A DNA stretch of 64,000 nucleotides, taken from assembly GCA_905221605.1 (NCBI GenBank), contig CAJNDS010000258.1, positions 150,001-214,000 on the forward strand. The letters run 5' to 3'. Shown piece after piece: positions 10,501-22,379 of this stretch (position 1 is the stretch's first letter; every line of letters starts with the position of its first letter). The position numbers and the translations under genes are program-made. The DNA comes from Symbiodinium natans. Lineage: Eukaryota; Sar; Dinophyceae; Suessiales; Symbiodiniaceae. The notes beneath the pieces were generated by a model. The model saw only the letters and a program-made list of their open reading frames with translations. It searched no databases and was not told the DNA's origin.

Positions 10501-13500
10501 GCATGCTGCCAGACGATCTTGCCCGAGAAACCACTAATGCCATGAATGCATGTTTCCGTTTGATCAGGGGGTGGTCAGTCCAAGACAACAATTGTGCGCT
10601 TTCCTCAATGTTGCAATGCAGCTATGACCTACATCGCAAGACTGTTATATTGTCCATTCCAACAACACGATGTTGATACATGAGGTGTACACGCTGCGCC
10701 AGAATGCAGTCATCTACGCTGGCAGCTCCTTGTACATTCGGGACTGGATCTCAGAACGGATCGGAGCAACAACGGTGCGCTTCTTGGAGGAGACCCAGCG
10801 TGCTGTGCTCAGGTCACGGCAAACAACCCAGCAACTGCGCTACAGCGGATGGATCCCACCAACCGCTGGCAGGTGCTCATGGTAAGAACCAAGACGCATC
10901 ACACGTCAGAAGGTAGCAGGTGCCCTGGCCCCCGAACCAGGTGAGCCTGACCAGCAAAGGCTACCACCAATATGAGGTCACTTTCCCTCCAGCCCCTTGG
11001 TGCAAAAAACTCCTTTCACTCAGATCACTGCGTTACTTGGGGGCCCTCGGAGCTGCCTCAGTGCTTCTCAGGTGATCTTCAACACGGTCATGCAAAACTT
11101 CAGCTCCAATACGGCCGGCGCCTTGGGTCCGTAGCTTCGGTGGAGAAAAAAGCCTCCATGAATCTCTGAGTTGAGTTGGGTTGGGTTGAGCTGATTCGAG
11201 TTGATTCGAGTTGAGCTGAGCGCTGGCAGGCAGTTCTGGGAAAGCTCATGCAACCGCTCATAGTGCCGTCGAACTGGATGTATTCTGCCAGACACTTAGA
11301 ATCGTTTCCAGGCTTCATCTTTGATGCGCTCCTAAGCTGCTTTGGCTCAGTTTCGCGGACCGCCGAGGAAGGAGGACTCGTGATGTCGCAGGGTTACTTG
11401 AGCATCTTCTTCCGCTCAGAGCAGGCCCATTGGCAAACGAGGAACTTGGCAAGCCGAAATGCATGAGTTTATATCAAGCTGAGGAGCTGCTATTATGTTG
11501 CTGATAGTGGCAGCCCAATGGCAGGGCACGGGTGTGGAAGCATCATTGCACGTTGAGGCGCCAAGCTGTGTCTGGGAGTCATCGTGGATGTGACTTGCGG
11601 AGGGGATGATCTCAGTGCTCTTGTGCCATGAACTTTCAGGCTCCATCGGGCTTCTCTTTCGCGCCGAACCCCTGCCAAGTTCAAGACTTGGAGGACGCAT
11701 CAAACATCAACACATGAAAACATGCACAAAGCAACAAACATCTGATTCTCTTGATGTCTTTTGAACCTTTTGATGTGATCACACAGCGCTGCAGGATACG
11801 TACTATGCAACCCCCGGGCAGATGGAAGGGCCCACGCGCCGCCTGCCAGGCGTCTCAAACATGGAAGTCAAGTTGCTGATGTGGCTGCACCCTGCACACC
11901 CTGCACACCCTGCAACCCGGCCAGGCTTCGTGTCCTGTGAGCACCGGACATATCCCTACAACCATGCTGCCATCAAGCTGACGGGTGCAATACTGCCCGA
12001 GCCTGAGAAGATCTGGCGATGCCTTGGCCTGGAATAGGACCTTGGGACTTGCGAAATGCAGCTGCAGGTCGAATTCCAACTACGCCTTCGGGCTCTGGGC
12101 CTCAAACGCAGAGGCATGAGAGCCAGCGCATGATTCGGCCCTATGGTTGGCATTTGTGCATGTTCCACATGATCTAAGCAGTCGGCAGCGTTAGTACTGT
12201 GCGCCATGCATGCCTGTCAGATGTATGCGGAGTCTCAGAGAACCGGCTGGAGGAGCACTGACCTAGGCAGACCATTAAGTGTAAAGTTATGGTGGGACCA
12301 ACTCTGAGAAGGATCTACACGCTGGACATGAACGACTTCAAGGTGGTTGCAGCCTTGGTTCATCTGGGGTCGGCAACAAATGTGGCATAGGTACAGTCAA
12401 TGACGATCTTTCGGTCGTTCCATTCCACAGCATCTGCTGCATTTCCTGGAATCGAGGATGCGACGCCAGTGCCGATCCCTGCGTTGGCGCACACAGCGAC
12501 AAGCCTGACGATGCCGGACACGCAGATGAGCTTCGGTCTCTACCGGGTTACTTGCTGGCAAGCAGAAGTCATAGCAGGGGGATGTCGCAGCTGTGACAGC
12601 AGTGCGTCAGCCACGATTTTCATCCCAGGCACAGGTCAATACACAGACGACGCTGAACGTACAGGCATTTGCAATTAGTGCAGGGCTTTCCGCGCTTTCA
12701 ACTTCCCTTGATTCAACTTTTCTTGGGAATTGCTGCGGCAGGTGTCGATACAGAGCACCATCCCTTACACGATGCTGGGGCCTCAGCACTGCCTTGCGAT
12801 CCTGGCACGTCAAAAGTTCAGATCTGTCCAGCTGTCGTCAACGTGCCTGTGGAAGGTCCATGCAGAGGACATGGGTGACGGTTCTCCCTCTCAGGGTCCA
12901 CGCCCCAAGAGCAGCACCTGCTGCACTGACAGAGAGAGAGAGAGACCAGATGACATGAATTGACATGAATTGACATCACCAATACTGATAATACTGCAAG
13001 GTAGTTGAGCAGATCACGTCGACTCTGCGAGTGGGGGCCCTTTCCAGCTTTGCCGTGACGACAGTTGCTGCCTCAAACCTATGGTGTGCAGTGGTGATTC
13101 GACGGTAAGGTAGCAGCACCTCTTGGGTCAGCTTCCTAAGCTTCCCCTTGTCTGGAGCAGTGTTTGTGGACCAAATGCATCGGAATGCAGTCTCGTAGGT
13201 GCGCAGTTCCTGCTTCTTGCCAGGTATGACTGGGACTTCACCAACGCCGAGTTCCGCCATCTTGCTCCCTTCCCGAACACGTCCGAAGCCAAATCAACAC
13301 ATCGAGCACTGTGCTAATGTGTAGGGCAACTTCAAGTCTGGAAAGGACTGAGAGCTTGTGGCTGATGGGGGCCACGGGCACACTGCCAGGCAATGTTGAG
13401 GCTGCAGTTTGCGTTGCCGGAGAAACGGTCGCAGTGCAGAGGCGGATTTCCACAGCGGCAGGGCAACATCCTCCTTTGGAGCCAGGCCATCCCGTTGTCA

Positions 13501-13764
13501 CCTGTTTCATCTTCCAGCGGCCATGGATGAGATGTCTTCTCTCAGGCCAGGATGTATTGGCCGAATGAGACGTACGGGTCATCCCAAGCGCGCTTGATGG
13601 TTGATGGTGCGGTGCAGGGAATACCTTGTAGCCGCTTAGAGCTCTTCTTCAGGTTGTCACCATCCCAAAATTCCAGACAACTTCGAATCATTCAGAAACA
13701 TCCGAGACCATTCCAAATATGTCTTGATTTTGCAGCTTGTGCGCATATGCTGATGTTTTGCTAG
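7590..13764 (+). CDS. Very long intron-rich gene (or two adjacent genes), function unknown
   Basis: A series of + strand exon-like blocks with splice-type borders. A hydrophobic stretch near 7598-7638 (ITAVALWAVIVLL, donor GTGAGT) is followed by 7730-7910 (LAVLALLTLQELNMLFDRKN, donor GTGAGT). Others are near 8055-8130 (EYVHIFTTDALDQDMPSW), 8290-8405 (VISMSGVVQDPAYGSQGVKF), 9190-9312 (AIIPNFQQNYLRIVLPSAMA), 9740-9889 (MSEVGVGKLVEFYGDGDQSP), 10440-10570, 10672-10818 (LIHEVYTLRQNAVIYAGSSL), 10936-11120, 11798-11900, 12460-12550, 13015-13090 and 13541-13764 (ARMYWPNETYGSSQARLMVD). All share orientation and composition. I recognise no domain. The early hydrophobic segments hint at a signal anchor or membrane protein. 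A split into two or more genes cannot be excluded. Confidence 0.45.
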
Positions 13765-14689
13765 TGCCCCGAGCAGACAGGTGAGGGAAGTCAGAACGCA
13801 ACAGGACCAGAAAGTGTTCAAAAGATGTCTAAATGCTGCAATGGCTAAACATTCTGAAGGAAAGCGTAGGGATCATCTGGGATTGGGCTCTCCAGGGCTT
13901 CTCTTGCAGACAGGAGACCCAAGCCAGGAAACCCGGCGGGGAGAAATGGAGAACGAGCGAAGAGAACCGTCAGGCTACAATCTGACAATAGCGAACGAGA
14001 GTGAAGAATGTAAGCAATCGAAAAAAGACGAGAAGCACTCGACAACCTAAAGGATCAAAGAACAGCAAAACCACCAATGCGAAACGAGTCCAAACAAAAG
14101 CATGTTTTTCTGTGCGGCCATCTCTAAACCATGTTTCTGGAGACCGAAAGCCACTGCACGCCCAAAACGCTGCTACCCATGCTTCATCATGCAACTCCAA
14201 GCGTGGACTTTGTGGACATGACAAGCAGCCCGATGACTCGGGTGCGCTCCTTCTTTTTTTTTGGTTTTCGCTTGGCGCATTCCGCCTTAGCGGGAGCGTC
14301 GTTTTGAAAGAGGCCAGGACACAAAACACAAGTTGTTGAGAGAGAGGCTGCCACACAAAACTTCAATCGCACGGTTGGCTAAGGAAGTTGGCAGTGTTTG
14401 GGGTAGCGATGTGTTCGGAAACAGTGCATTTGGCTTGCAGTGCTTCAGGCTTGCAGTGTTTTGCTTGTTTACTCGCAGTGACTTGGGATAGGCATCATTT
14501 GGAGCTTGTACTGATTTTTTGGGGCAGCAATGTTCGGGGCTTGAAGCGTTTAGGCCCTTCAAGGTTCACTAGCTCTGCTTTACTTGGACCACTCCAGCGG
14601 TTGAACAGAAGCCTTTGTGCTGGGGCAGGTTTCAGACCTACGTTCGGGTTCCGGATCGGCATGGGTCTCAGCTCATGCGGCATTCTCTT
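13765..14689. other. Low-information stretch with short repeated motif
   Basis: No convincing exon. It contains repeated GCTTGCAGTGYTT-type motifs at 14429-14460 and further related GCAGTG words to 14487. A T-run (14253-14264) sits near possible splice sites. Confidence 0.3.
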
Positions 14690-14965
14690 GCAGGACATGA
14701 AGGATGTGAAGAGTTGGCTTTGCTCCAAGGACCCCAACCACTGCTCCAAACTGGTTCATCTTCGAATTCGGATATGCCAGGTCCCCATGAAGTCTTCGAG
14801 ATCTGTGTCCATGCCGTCCATGGCATGCTCTTTACTTTACGTTTTTGGGCCATGAGAAAGGGCATGCTGAGCAAACGGATCCTGGAAGCTCTGCCTTCGC
14901 CATTGGCAGTGAAAGGGGCACCGTCGGTGGCCAGCGCCTTGCTTTGGTGCAACATTCCTATGTAG
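14690..14965 (+). CDS. Exon-like block upstream of the F-box gene
   Basis: After TTGCAG at 14690-14695 two + frames stay open; the one ending at 14965 contains HEVFEICVHAVHGMLFTLRF. It may be a 5' exon of the F-box-like gene at 15.3 kb or a separate short gene. Neither the frame nor the function is secure. Confidence 0.25.
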   Translation, partial: AGHEGCEELALLQGPQPLLQTGSSSNSDMPGPHEVFEICVHAVHGMLFTLRFWAMRKGMLSKRILEALPSPLAVKGAPSVASALLWCNIPM

Positions 14966-15320
14966 TAGTTCAGCGTTGCGAAGCTTAGCGTGTTTTCCCT
15001 TTGTGGATGCCAAGCCATGCGAGCCAACCGAATTTCACCATACCATGCCTCAGGTCTTCACGTTGTTTCTTTTTCACCAGTTGTTCCGCTGCTTCATGTG
15101 TCAGTAAGCCTGCCAGCGCCGTGTCTCACGCGCTTCGACACTGCCGCCAAGGGTTTGCATACTAGTGCCCGGTATGTAGAGCGTTCCATAGGGCATTTCG
15201 CAAGTACTGGCTCAAGCCCCTCGGTCGTAAAGCTCCTGCAGCCTTAGCCCCATGGCCACCCTCCGGCCATCCTAGCAATGATGTGAGGATCACATAGGAT
15301 CATCCCTTCCGCCACAGCAG

Positions 15321-16585
15321 TTGCAACCACGGAGCACTGGGACGACCACGGGCTGGAGCGGCTCCTTTGCTACCTGGAGTTCTTCGATCTATTTGCCTGC
15401 GGACCAGTGTCGAAACGATGGCATTCATTGCTTGCACCTGCGGGTCTTCCTTGGCGACAGGCCGTGGTTTGGGTGGCAGGGCCTTTCTTTTCTGTGTGCG
15501 ACGAAATCGACAGAGGACTTCTGACTAGATGGCCAGGAATTGAAGTTTTCCTGCCAGAGTTGCAATCTCACGAAGGTTGGTCAGAATCAGTCCTTGTTGC
15601 CCTACCCCTAGGAGCTCGACCTGCAGCCGAGGTGGTACCAATCCAGTCATGGCCTCCTATAGACTATAGATCACTGCTGTATCAGACCTTGCGCTGGCCG
15701 GTCTCAGCATACAGTCAGCCTGCTCGAGCGACTGTGAGTGGCCGGTTCTTCTCGAAGGCTTCCGGGGGGTGCTTTCCGCTCTGCCCGCTCTGCGCCGGAG
15801 TTGCTTTTTATCAGGGTGCAGGGTTCACGCGTGCGGATATTGCAACCGGATGGCAAAGCTTCATGCTATGCAACCTCTCATCCGAGCGCAGCCTTCTGCT
15901 GTCAACCCTTTTCGCAAACATGGGGGTTGCTGAAGACATGGCGCCAAACATTGCTGTGCAACTACGCCCTGCCAGCACGGAGGAGGAGGAGCAGGAGAGG
16001 CCTCTTGAGGATGTTGTCGGAGATGCTGCACCTGGCCTCAACTCTCGAAGTGTCATGGAGATGGAGATAATCGATAGCTTTGCCACTCTCTGGCGAGGTC
16101 CACGGAGCTCTATGGCACAGAACATTATTGGCATTGCGCTGCCCTGCAGCTTTCGCCTGCGAATATCTGGAGTTTGTTTGGCTGAACTTGGCATGATGGC
16201 CTTTTTCTGTGAGCAGGTGAACAAGACGGCCTGCACATCACGGACCCGCGTTGGCCGGTACTTGGACGATCAGCCTGCGAGATTGCCCCGAGCGCATGTG
16301 TTTGGGACGCGTGTTTCCTCAAGTCCTTCTGTTCCCTGGGCGTGGCTGCCGCCGAATAGCCTGAGTTCTCTCGAGGGGGATCCGTCTGAGGTCTGTCCGT
16401 ACTGTGGATCCAGTGGCCTTCTGTTGGATTCCTCTGCTGTGAGTGTGTTGTCCTGGGAGGCCGAGCAGGCTTCGGCTTGCATCGAAGCAGATCACGCGTT
16501 CCACGGTAGCCTTTGGGTCTGCAGTGCCTCCCACTTGTGGGGCTGGAGGTGGCGGCGTGTGGGACTTCGAGTGACGGAGGAGTGA
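15321..16585 (+). CDS. F-box-like protein with Cys-rich C-terminus (5' end incomplete)
   Basis: A single open frame runs from about 15321, just after a CCACAG acceptor, to TGA 16583-16585, about 420 codons. Its N-terminal part, LERLLCYLEFFDLFACGPVS followed by KRWHSLLAPAGLPWRQAV, has the F-box layout: Leu-rich helices, then a VSKRW motif and a Trp near the end. F-box proteins recruit substrates to SCF ubiquitin ligases through SKP1. Further on lie CPLC (about 15786) and CPYC (about 16399) with nearby Cys and His, which may form a metal-binding fold. An acidic stretch (TEEEEQERP) is near 15980. No LRR or WD40 substrate-binding domain is seen. No good ATG exists in frame after the nearest upstream stop, so the start codon should lie in an upstream exon. 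Confidence 0.6.
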
Positions 16586-16929
16586 CGAGATCAGATCAGA
16601 TGCCTTCAGCAAAACACGCCTTCTCCGGTACGTGACAGAATGACTGTGCCAAAGAAGTTTGTGGCTTGTTTCACACGTATTGCATTCGTTTGTACTCATG
16701 TTGTGCTCATGTTCTGCATTTCATACCAAGCCCCGCCGCCGCCCAGGATGGCAACTCACTAGCCACGCGCCACGCTGCTTCAGCGGCCCGGGGCTGATAC
16801 GACTTCCTCAGGCCTATGGTAATGCGGTCATAGCTATATAGTAATCCAATCTTATGATACTACAACGACGCAAGAAAGCTTCATGCTAGAGCCTAGGCTA
16901 GTATAACAAGCTAAGCATACAGCTGCTCA
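16586..16929. other. 3' flank of the F-box gene, nothing recognised
   Basis: Short frames only. The stretch includes CTAGGCTAGTATAACAAGCTAAG-like AT-richer sequence near 16890-16920. Confidence 0.3.
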
Positions 16930-18148
16930 AGATGCCTTGCGTGGTTGCAGGGACCAGAGCTGACGTGTTCGCACGGCTTCGCTCCCTAGGTGCCCGCTCC
17001 AGCGGTGCAGTCCCTAACCGACGCCGCCCTGGAGTACAACACGAACGTGGAGGGGAAGGCCGCGACTTTGCTCTCTATGTCTTGTGCATTATCCGGTAAA
17101 GCAGGGTGCCCTACATCATTTTTCTTGCGTATACTTGCTCCTCCACCCAGAAATGCATGCGCACAATGCTCTTCAGAATAGTTTTGCCAATACGCACCAA
17201 ACCCAGCGATTAACTTTGATGAAACCCTGAAGGAAATCATTCAATCGGGAAAGTCTATGCTTCAAAAGGCAGAGCATTCCTTGAAAGGCAGAAGCTAATT
17301 CCGGGTATCCTGTCAGGTTCTTGAATGGATACAGACACACCAGAAGCAAAGCTGTGCAAGCCTTTTGTAAGTCTTTCCGTACCGCAGCGAGCAGCAGATT
17401 GCATATTGATGCATGGTTCCTTGTGGTGTGGCATTGCGTACGTCATGTTTGCCACCTGATACCACCGTAATACCACCTCCATGTCAGGTGAATCCTATCA
17501 CTTTCCAGGTCCAGACCATCAGCCAGGTCAGCTTAACCAGCCGAGCAGCTTACTGCCAGCAGCTGGGGTGAACTGCACATGGAGCTGCCTTTTGCTTAAC
17601 AGCAGCTCTTTAAAGCGCTGTGGCAGGTGCCGCAGGGAGGTGGCCTGTTGATTGAGGGACCACTCGGCTTCGAGTTCCCCAATCCGTGCACCCCGGAGGC
17701 CCGGCCATCACCCTTGGCCCTTTCGGCCTTCCCTCGGTTTCCCGCTTCCCCATGCTTCCCCCTTTGCCCCCCCTTTGCCAACCCTTTTGCCCCCCGCTTT
17801 GCTACCTTTTGCCCCCCCCGCTTTGCCCCTTTTGCCCTTTCAGAGGTGGCTCCTTCCGCTCGTGGCTCCACGTATCAAGTCGAGCCCATGGCATCGAAGG
17901 TGTTGAGGTGCGGAGGGTGTCGTGGGCTTTCCTATCAAGCAGCCGAGCAGCATACTGCATCTCGGCCCAGTCTGCCGACGGACGTGGCATGCAGCTTTCA
18001 GCAGACGACTGGCCCTGCCGGCCGAAGTATCATCAGGCCTCTGGGGTCTGTGGATCTTGTGGCTAATGTTGGCTACGGCTGCAAGCTGCTCAGGATAACA
18101 GCAGGCACATCCGGCATCATGCGAAGCCCTAAGCTGGCAGCTGCATGA
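16930..18148 (+). CDS. Multi-exon gene with helical segments, function unknown
   Basis: Exon-like blocks on +: about 16990-17095 (AVQSLTDAALEYNTNVEGKA), 17221-17290 (FDETLKEIIQSGKSMLQKAE), 17627-17693 after a CAG acceptor (PQGGGLLIEGPLGFEFPNPC) and about 18004-18148, ending at TGA 18146-18148 (PAGRSIIRPLGSVDLVANVG). The second is Lys/Glu-rich and helical. In between, 17740-17835 is a C-rich intron with repeated CTTTGCCCCCC units. The first block is open in two frames, so its frame is a choice. No domain recognised. Confidence 0.42.
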
Positions 18149-18189
18149 GCTGTGGTTCTTGGTTGTGTTGTGCGACACAAGATCGCAAT

Positions 18190-18681
18190 CTAAGAGCGCT
18201 TTTGCTCATTTGTGCCATGTTTAGTGTCAGGCCGGGTCTGTACCGCTTCCAATTGCTCGGCAAGAATCCTGCTACAGCACTTTGCCAGCATGGATCGCCA
18301 AGCAGGAAGGTCGTTTATGTAATACTGCGCTGCTCCGCTGCTCGTTGTGAGGCAGTGGCAAATTCTATTGACAATTCGAAGCTTCTCATCTGCAATCAGG
18401 CTGCGATCGTAGGAAGACCTGTCCTGATTGCAGTCCATCGCTGAGGCCATGCATGCGCCAGTACTGCTGGGACTTTCACTCCCTTCAGGTGGAGTCAGTA
18501 TGCATGCGGTCACGCTATCATGTGACATGCCAACATGGATGGCAGAGGGAAGGGCAGTGAGCGCGTATCGGCTGTAGGTGATAGGAAATGTCGCCACCAA
18601 GCTGGACTCGAGCATAAGCATCCCATCGTTCGACATCAACGTAAAGATGGTCGAGGTTTCCGTGCCCAGCTGCGCCATCAC
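18190..18681 (-). CDS. Candidate minus-strand exon, 163 codons
   Basis: An open minus-strand frame follows TTTTTCAG (revcomp of 18682-18689) and contains SLVATFPITYSRYALTALPS and SYDRSLIADEKLRIVNRICH, ending at TAG at 18190. Its composition is protein-like and it has no strong + competitor. However, every clear neighbour is on +, so chance openness is possible. No family recognised. Confidence 0.3.
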   Translation of the reverse strand: MMAQLGTETSTIFTLMSNDGMLMLESSLVATFPITYSRYALTALPSAIHVGMSHDSVTACILTPPEGSESPSSTGACMASAMDCNQDRSSYDRSLIADEKLRIVNRICHCLTTSSGAAQYYINDLPAWRSMLAKCCSRILAEQLEAVQTRPDTKHGTNEQKRS

Positions 18682-18770
18682 CTGAAAAACATCTCCCGGT
18701 TTGACTCGTGAGGCCCTCTTGCCTCCGCTGACGAGGGACCAGCAGGCAATGCTAGCACAATCACCATGTT

Positions 18771-21517
18771 TTGTGCCTGTTCTGGCATGCTTTTGTCAGG
18801 CAGCTACTGGTCGAGACGCGCGAAGCTCAAACAATTGGTTCTTTAGCTGATGCTTGTCGGAGGCTTCATACGGCAATAGACGTAGAATCCATGGTTCTTG
18901 GCCCATCTGTTCAAGGACCGGCCGCTGAGCAGGAATCCCTTGGTCTTCAAGTTGTTGTCTCAGCCGCATGCGATTCCATTGAAATGTCGATTATGTGGAG
19001 GTCTTTGTTTGATAGTAACGTGCGCAGTTGTTTGTGAACTGTTTGCATCGTTGTGAGTTGAGGGTTACACTTTTCGAGCTTCACGCGACTCTATTGTTTA
19101 GCAGCTATCCATCTAATGAATCCACCATTCTCAGACATTTCTGCATCTCCATGTTAAAGAACACAAGGTTCAAGCTGGGGAGTGCAGCCATCTTCTCCTC
19201 GACAATGATGATCAGGCACACTGTTTGCGTATCAGTGTGTTGTCTCACAGCCCATGTCCGCTCTTGCTCAGGGGGCCCTTGGGCACCATCTTCCGGGAAG
19301 ACTGCAGCGAGGATGTTGAAGTTCGCCCAACTGAGGCCGAAACACGTGTGGACACAGTCACAGCATGCATGGATCACACGCGCAGCCGAGGTGTTTGGAA
19401 CGGGTCAGATGCTGCCTGCCGAGTGCGCTCTCTATACCCAATCTGCCAAGGAAGATGTGCTTTGTGGTTCCTTGTGGTCCCCCAACAAAAAGGTATGCTG
19501 CTTGGCCACAGGGTGTCCAGGTTGTCAGCTGCCGAGGGGAAGGTCCAGATGCCAGGAGACCTTGGATTTGCGTTCTGTGGGGCGCTTTCGTTCTGATTCG
19601 GCTCTGACATCCGTGTCGCAGGATTGTGATCGATCCTGGAGTTAGTGATGGTGCGCCGCAAAACATCAAGTTAGTGCGACTTTAGAGAGTCCGCCATCCC
19701 CCCCTGACAAGATGAGCACCTTATCAAAGCGGCAGGCTTGCAGTTCGAGGTCTTCTACCCCATTCGCGTAGCTGTCTTGCACAATCCAGTCGTGCAGCCT
19801 GCTGACAACAGGCAGGTTCTCTGAGCCTTGTCCTCAGCCCAACATGTCTACTTCATGCAGGTGGACGCTGGACTTCAACGGGGAGTCCTCAGATCCGTTC
19901 GATGGTTACATGTTGTGGACATTCACCAGGAGCCATAAGGGGCTGACTGTCAGAGAGTACATGTTTTTGACAGTGACAGCTAATGCTTGTGTGCGACATC
20001 TTTGAAAGCATTGTTGGCAGGACATCGTTGCTAACTGCGACGATGGGCCGATCCACAACAGTGACAGGTGACCCTTTCTTGTCAAATCCCGCTGCGGGCT
20101 CGGCTGGCGAGCGTTGCAAGTTGCTTCGGACACGGGCAAAGTGATTCTGCCCAACGCAGTCAGCCAAGGTTACTTTCACGTTCCGTCCAAAGAACACTGT
20201 AAAAGGCGCTGCATCTGCATGCTGCCATCTATGTGGCTCTCTGTGCGCCTTCGAAGTCTTCAACCATGGGCCAAGCAGATGTCAGGTGCCGGCATGATCA
20301 TCCGGGTGTCTCCTGGCGTGCTTTCGATGCATGGGAACTTAACCAAAGCAAGTCATATTTGTTCTCTGGACGGCTCGGAGCAGTAGTTTGTACCACACGA
20401 CTGCAATGGACTGGATGGTTTCACAGCTATATCAAGCTGAACGCATGAACATGATTCTGTACCACCGTATCACGCTACAAGACTGAGCTTCCAAACCTTC
20501 AGCAGTGCTTTCAACACACCTGCCACTAAAGCCGTGCGCTGGATGCCTCAGTGTACCGTGGCGTGTGGGCCTTAGTCCGATCGTGTACGGTGGAGCTCGT
20601 GCGAGGGTCATAGGCGCAGCGGTATAAAGGGAGACTCTGTGAGGCCAACGCTGCACCCAGGGTGTCTACATGTAGGTCCATCTATCCCGTGGCCAGCTAA
20701 GTGTCGGCTGTGGTCCATGTCCTTGATGTGCCGCATGTTCAAGATCCTGTCAAACAAGCGATGATGCCCTGTGGCCTTTGGCTCAAGAGGATGGGGCTAG
20801 AGCTCGGGAAACCCTCCAGCTCGATCCCCTCCCGTTTCCATTCTAAGCTGTGGAGCTGGGTGCTAAATTGAGATGCGCATGCTTCGGTGAGACGTGCGTG
20901 CCATGTATCGACCCAGTGACTGTGCTCCTGCTTGAGGCTAGATCTTTTGGCGCGATGCCTCGTCTTTTCAGGACGTGTTTGGCAACAGGTCAGGCCTCCA
21001 AGAGACCTTAGCACAGCATTCATTGCCCTACGGCGCTTCTAATGAAAGTTCACCACATGACTTTGTAGAATGGCTCGAGTGGTCTCTCAAGGCTTCTTGC
21101 TGCACCCGCTTGCGCTAGACCTCACCTGCGTTACATCAGGTGGAACCTGCAAGAATTGCCTGCGATTGCGATGCTCTCCAACCAGCCTGTTGCTGTTCAC
21201 TCATATGCACTTGCACGAAGACACCGGTCTCTGAAGGACGTGCATTGAGCGAGGACGCCATTGAACAATGCGAGAGTGACTTGTTGGATGCGCAGGAGGC
21301 GGAGAGCAGCCATGTGTCAGAGCTTCATGCGGAGTCCTTTGTGATGCCTAGACACAACCCTCAGCAGGTGTCGCTGCTGCAAATGGACCTACATGGGTCT
21401 GCTCATTTGGAAGATGCCGATGCCGACGACGGTGATGGGGACGGGGATGGAGATGGTGATGCCTTCAGTAACAGCGACTCGAGCGCCCAGGCGCAGTTTC
21501 AAGAGTTGCCTCCTTGA
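18771..21517 (+). CDS. Multi-exon gene: Cys-rich/beta-rich protein with acidic C-terminus
   Basis: Exon-like blocks on +: about 18798-19025 (LLVETREAQTIGSLADACRR); about 19258-19490 (TIFREDCSEDVEVRPTEAET and a Cys-rich part); about 19620-19685 (IVIDPGVSDGAPQNIKLVRL); 19736-19815 after CGGCAG (LQFEVFYPIRVAVLHNPVVQ); 19862-19945 after GCAG (WTLDFNGESSDPFDGYMLWT); about 20156-20240 (SAKVTFTFRPKNTVKGAASA); and a last block 21140-21517 after CATCAG, with a (DG)n acidic run at 21420-21470 and TGA 21515-21517. The VTFTFRPKNTVKG piece resembles beta-sandwich units common in large secreted or surface proteins of dinoflagellates; that link is inference. 20390-21130 holds no block I can defend. Confidence 0.45.
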
Positions 21518-22379
21518 GACAGGGCAATCCCCCCTTTCCTTTATCCATTTTATCCTGGGCGAAGTTTGTCAGAGAGCTCCGGCCCGCCCAAGGTGCGTCA
21601 TTTAGGCAAAACGCCACGCTCGAGGAGATTGGATTCGTGCAGGCCCCCGGATGTTCGATTCGCTTCGAGGAGTCACGATGCGTGAACGCCAGGAAGCGAC
21701 AAATCGCACGTCAGTGGCGCTCCAAAGTCTGGACGTCCTTGGTCATCTAGAGTATGAGCTCCAGGCGGGGAAAAGGGGGGTGGGAGATGTGTGCCTTGCA
21801 TCCTTCTGTACCTTTTTCCTGGAAGTTTACGCACCGGAAAGACCTCCATGCACCTCTTTCCTGCTGCACAGGTGGGTGCAGGCCCTGATGCCAAGAGCAA
21901 GGCCGGGGCATTTTTAGCGCAAAACTCTTGACACGTTTCGCAGTCTCTTGTTGCTGAGTCAATTGCCGAGTCAACTGCTGATTCTTGCTCTGGCGTGGGA
22001 CAGGTGGCCCTATCACTGATGGAGCTGACGGTGGTGCCTGGAATGCTGGGCCTTGATCGATGCTACATGGGCTGCTTTCCTAGAAGATGCCGTGTCTGGT
22101 TGCGCCAATCATTTTGTGCAGGTGAGGAGGCAGAAGGGCCCCCATGCAAGGCTTCAACCATACACTATGTAAGGCCTCAAGGATTCGAAAGCCTTGACAC
22201 CCATTGCAAAGCTTGAGGTAGGGTCATGAGACATCGCCAGATGTTACGAGTAAGAGATCGTGTCGCCTTCTGAGGTCAGTGCGGCTTGGGGATTGTCAAA
22301 GCAGCCACATTTGGAGGCCTTTTCGTACATGCTGGCGTAGTGGTATTCAGTCGACTCAATCTTCGACATTTGAGAACTG
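21518..22379. other. Spacer, no recognised gene
   Basis: A + frame near 21678-21900 (MRERQEATNRTSVALQSLDV) is open but isolated. Nothing else is recognised. Confidence 0.3.

Noticed and set aside
20771-20787. Possible relic of the dinoflagellate spliced leader (GTGGCC-TTTGGCTCAAG)
   Set aside because: Only 11 exact contiguous bases match the leader 3' end. The stretch is not followed by an obvious gene start, and it sits in an open + frame (MMPCGLWLKRMGLELGK), so chance or coding sequence is a simpler explanation.
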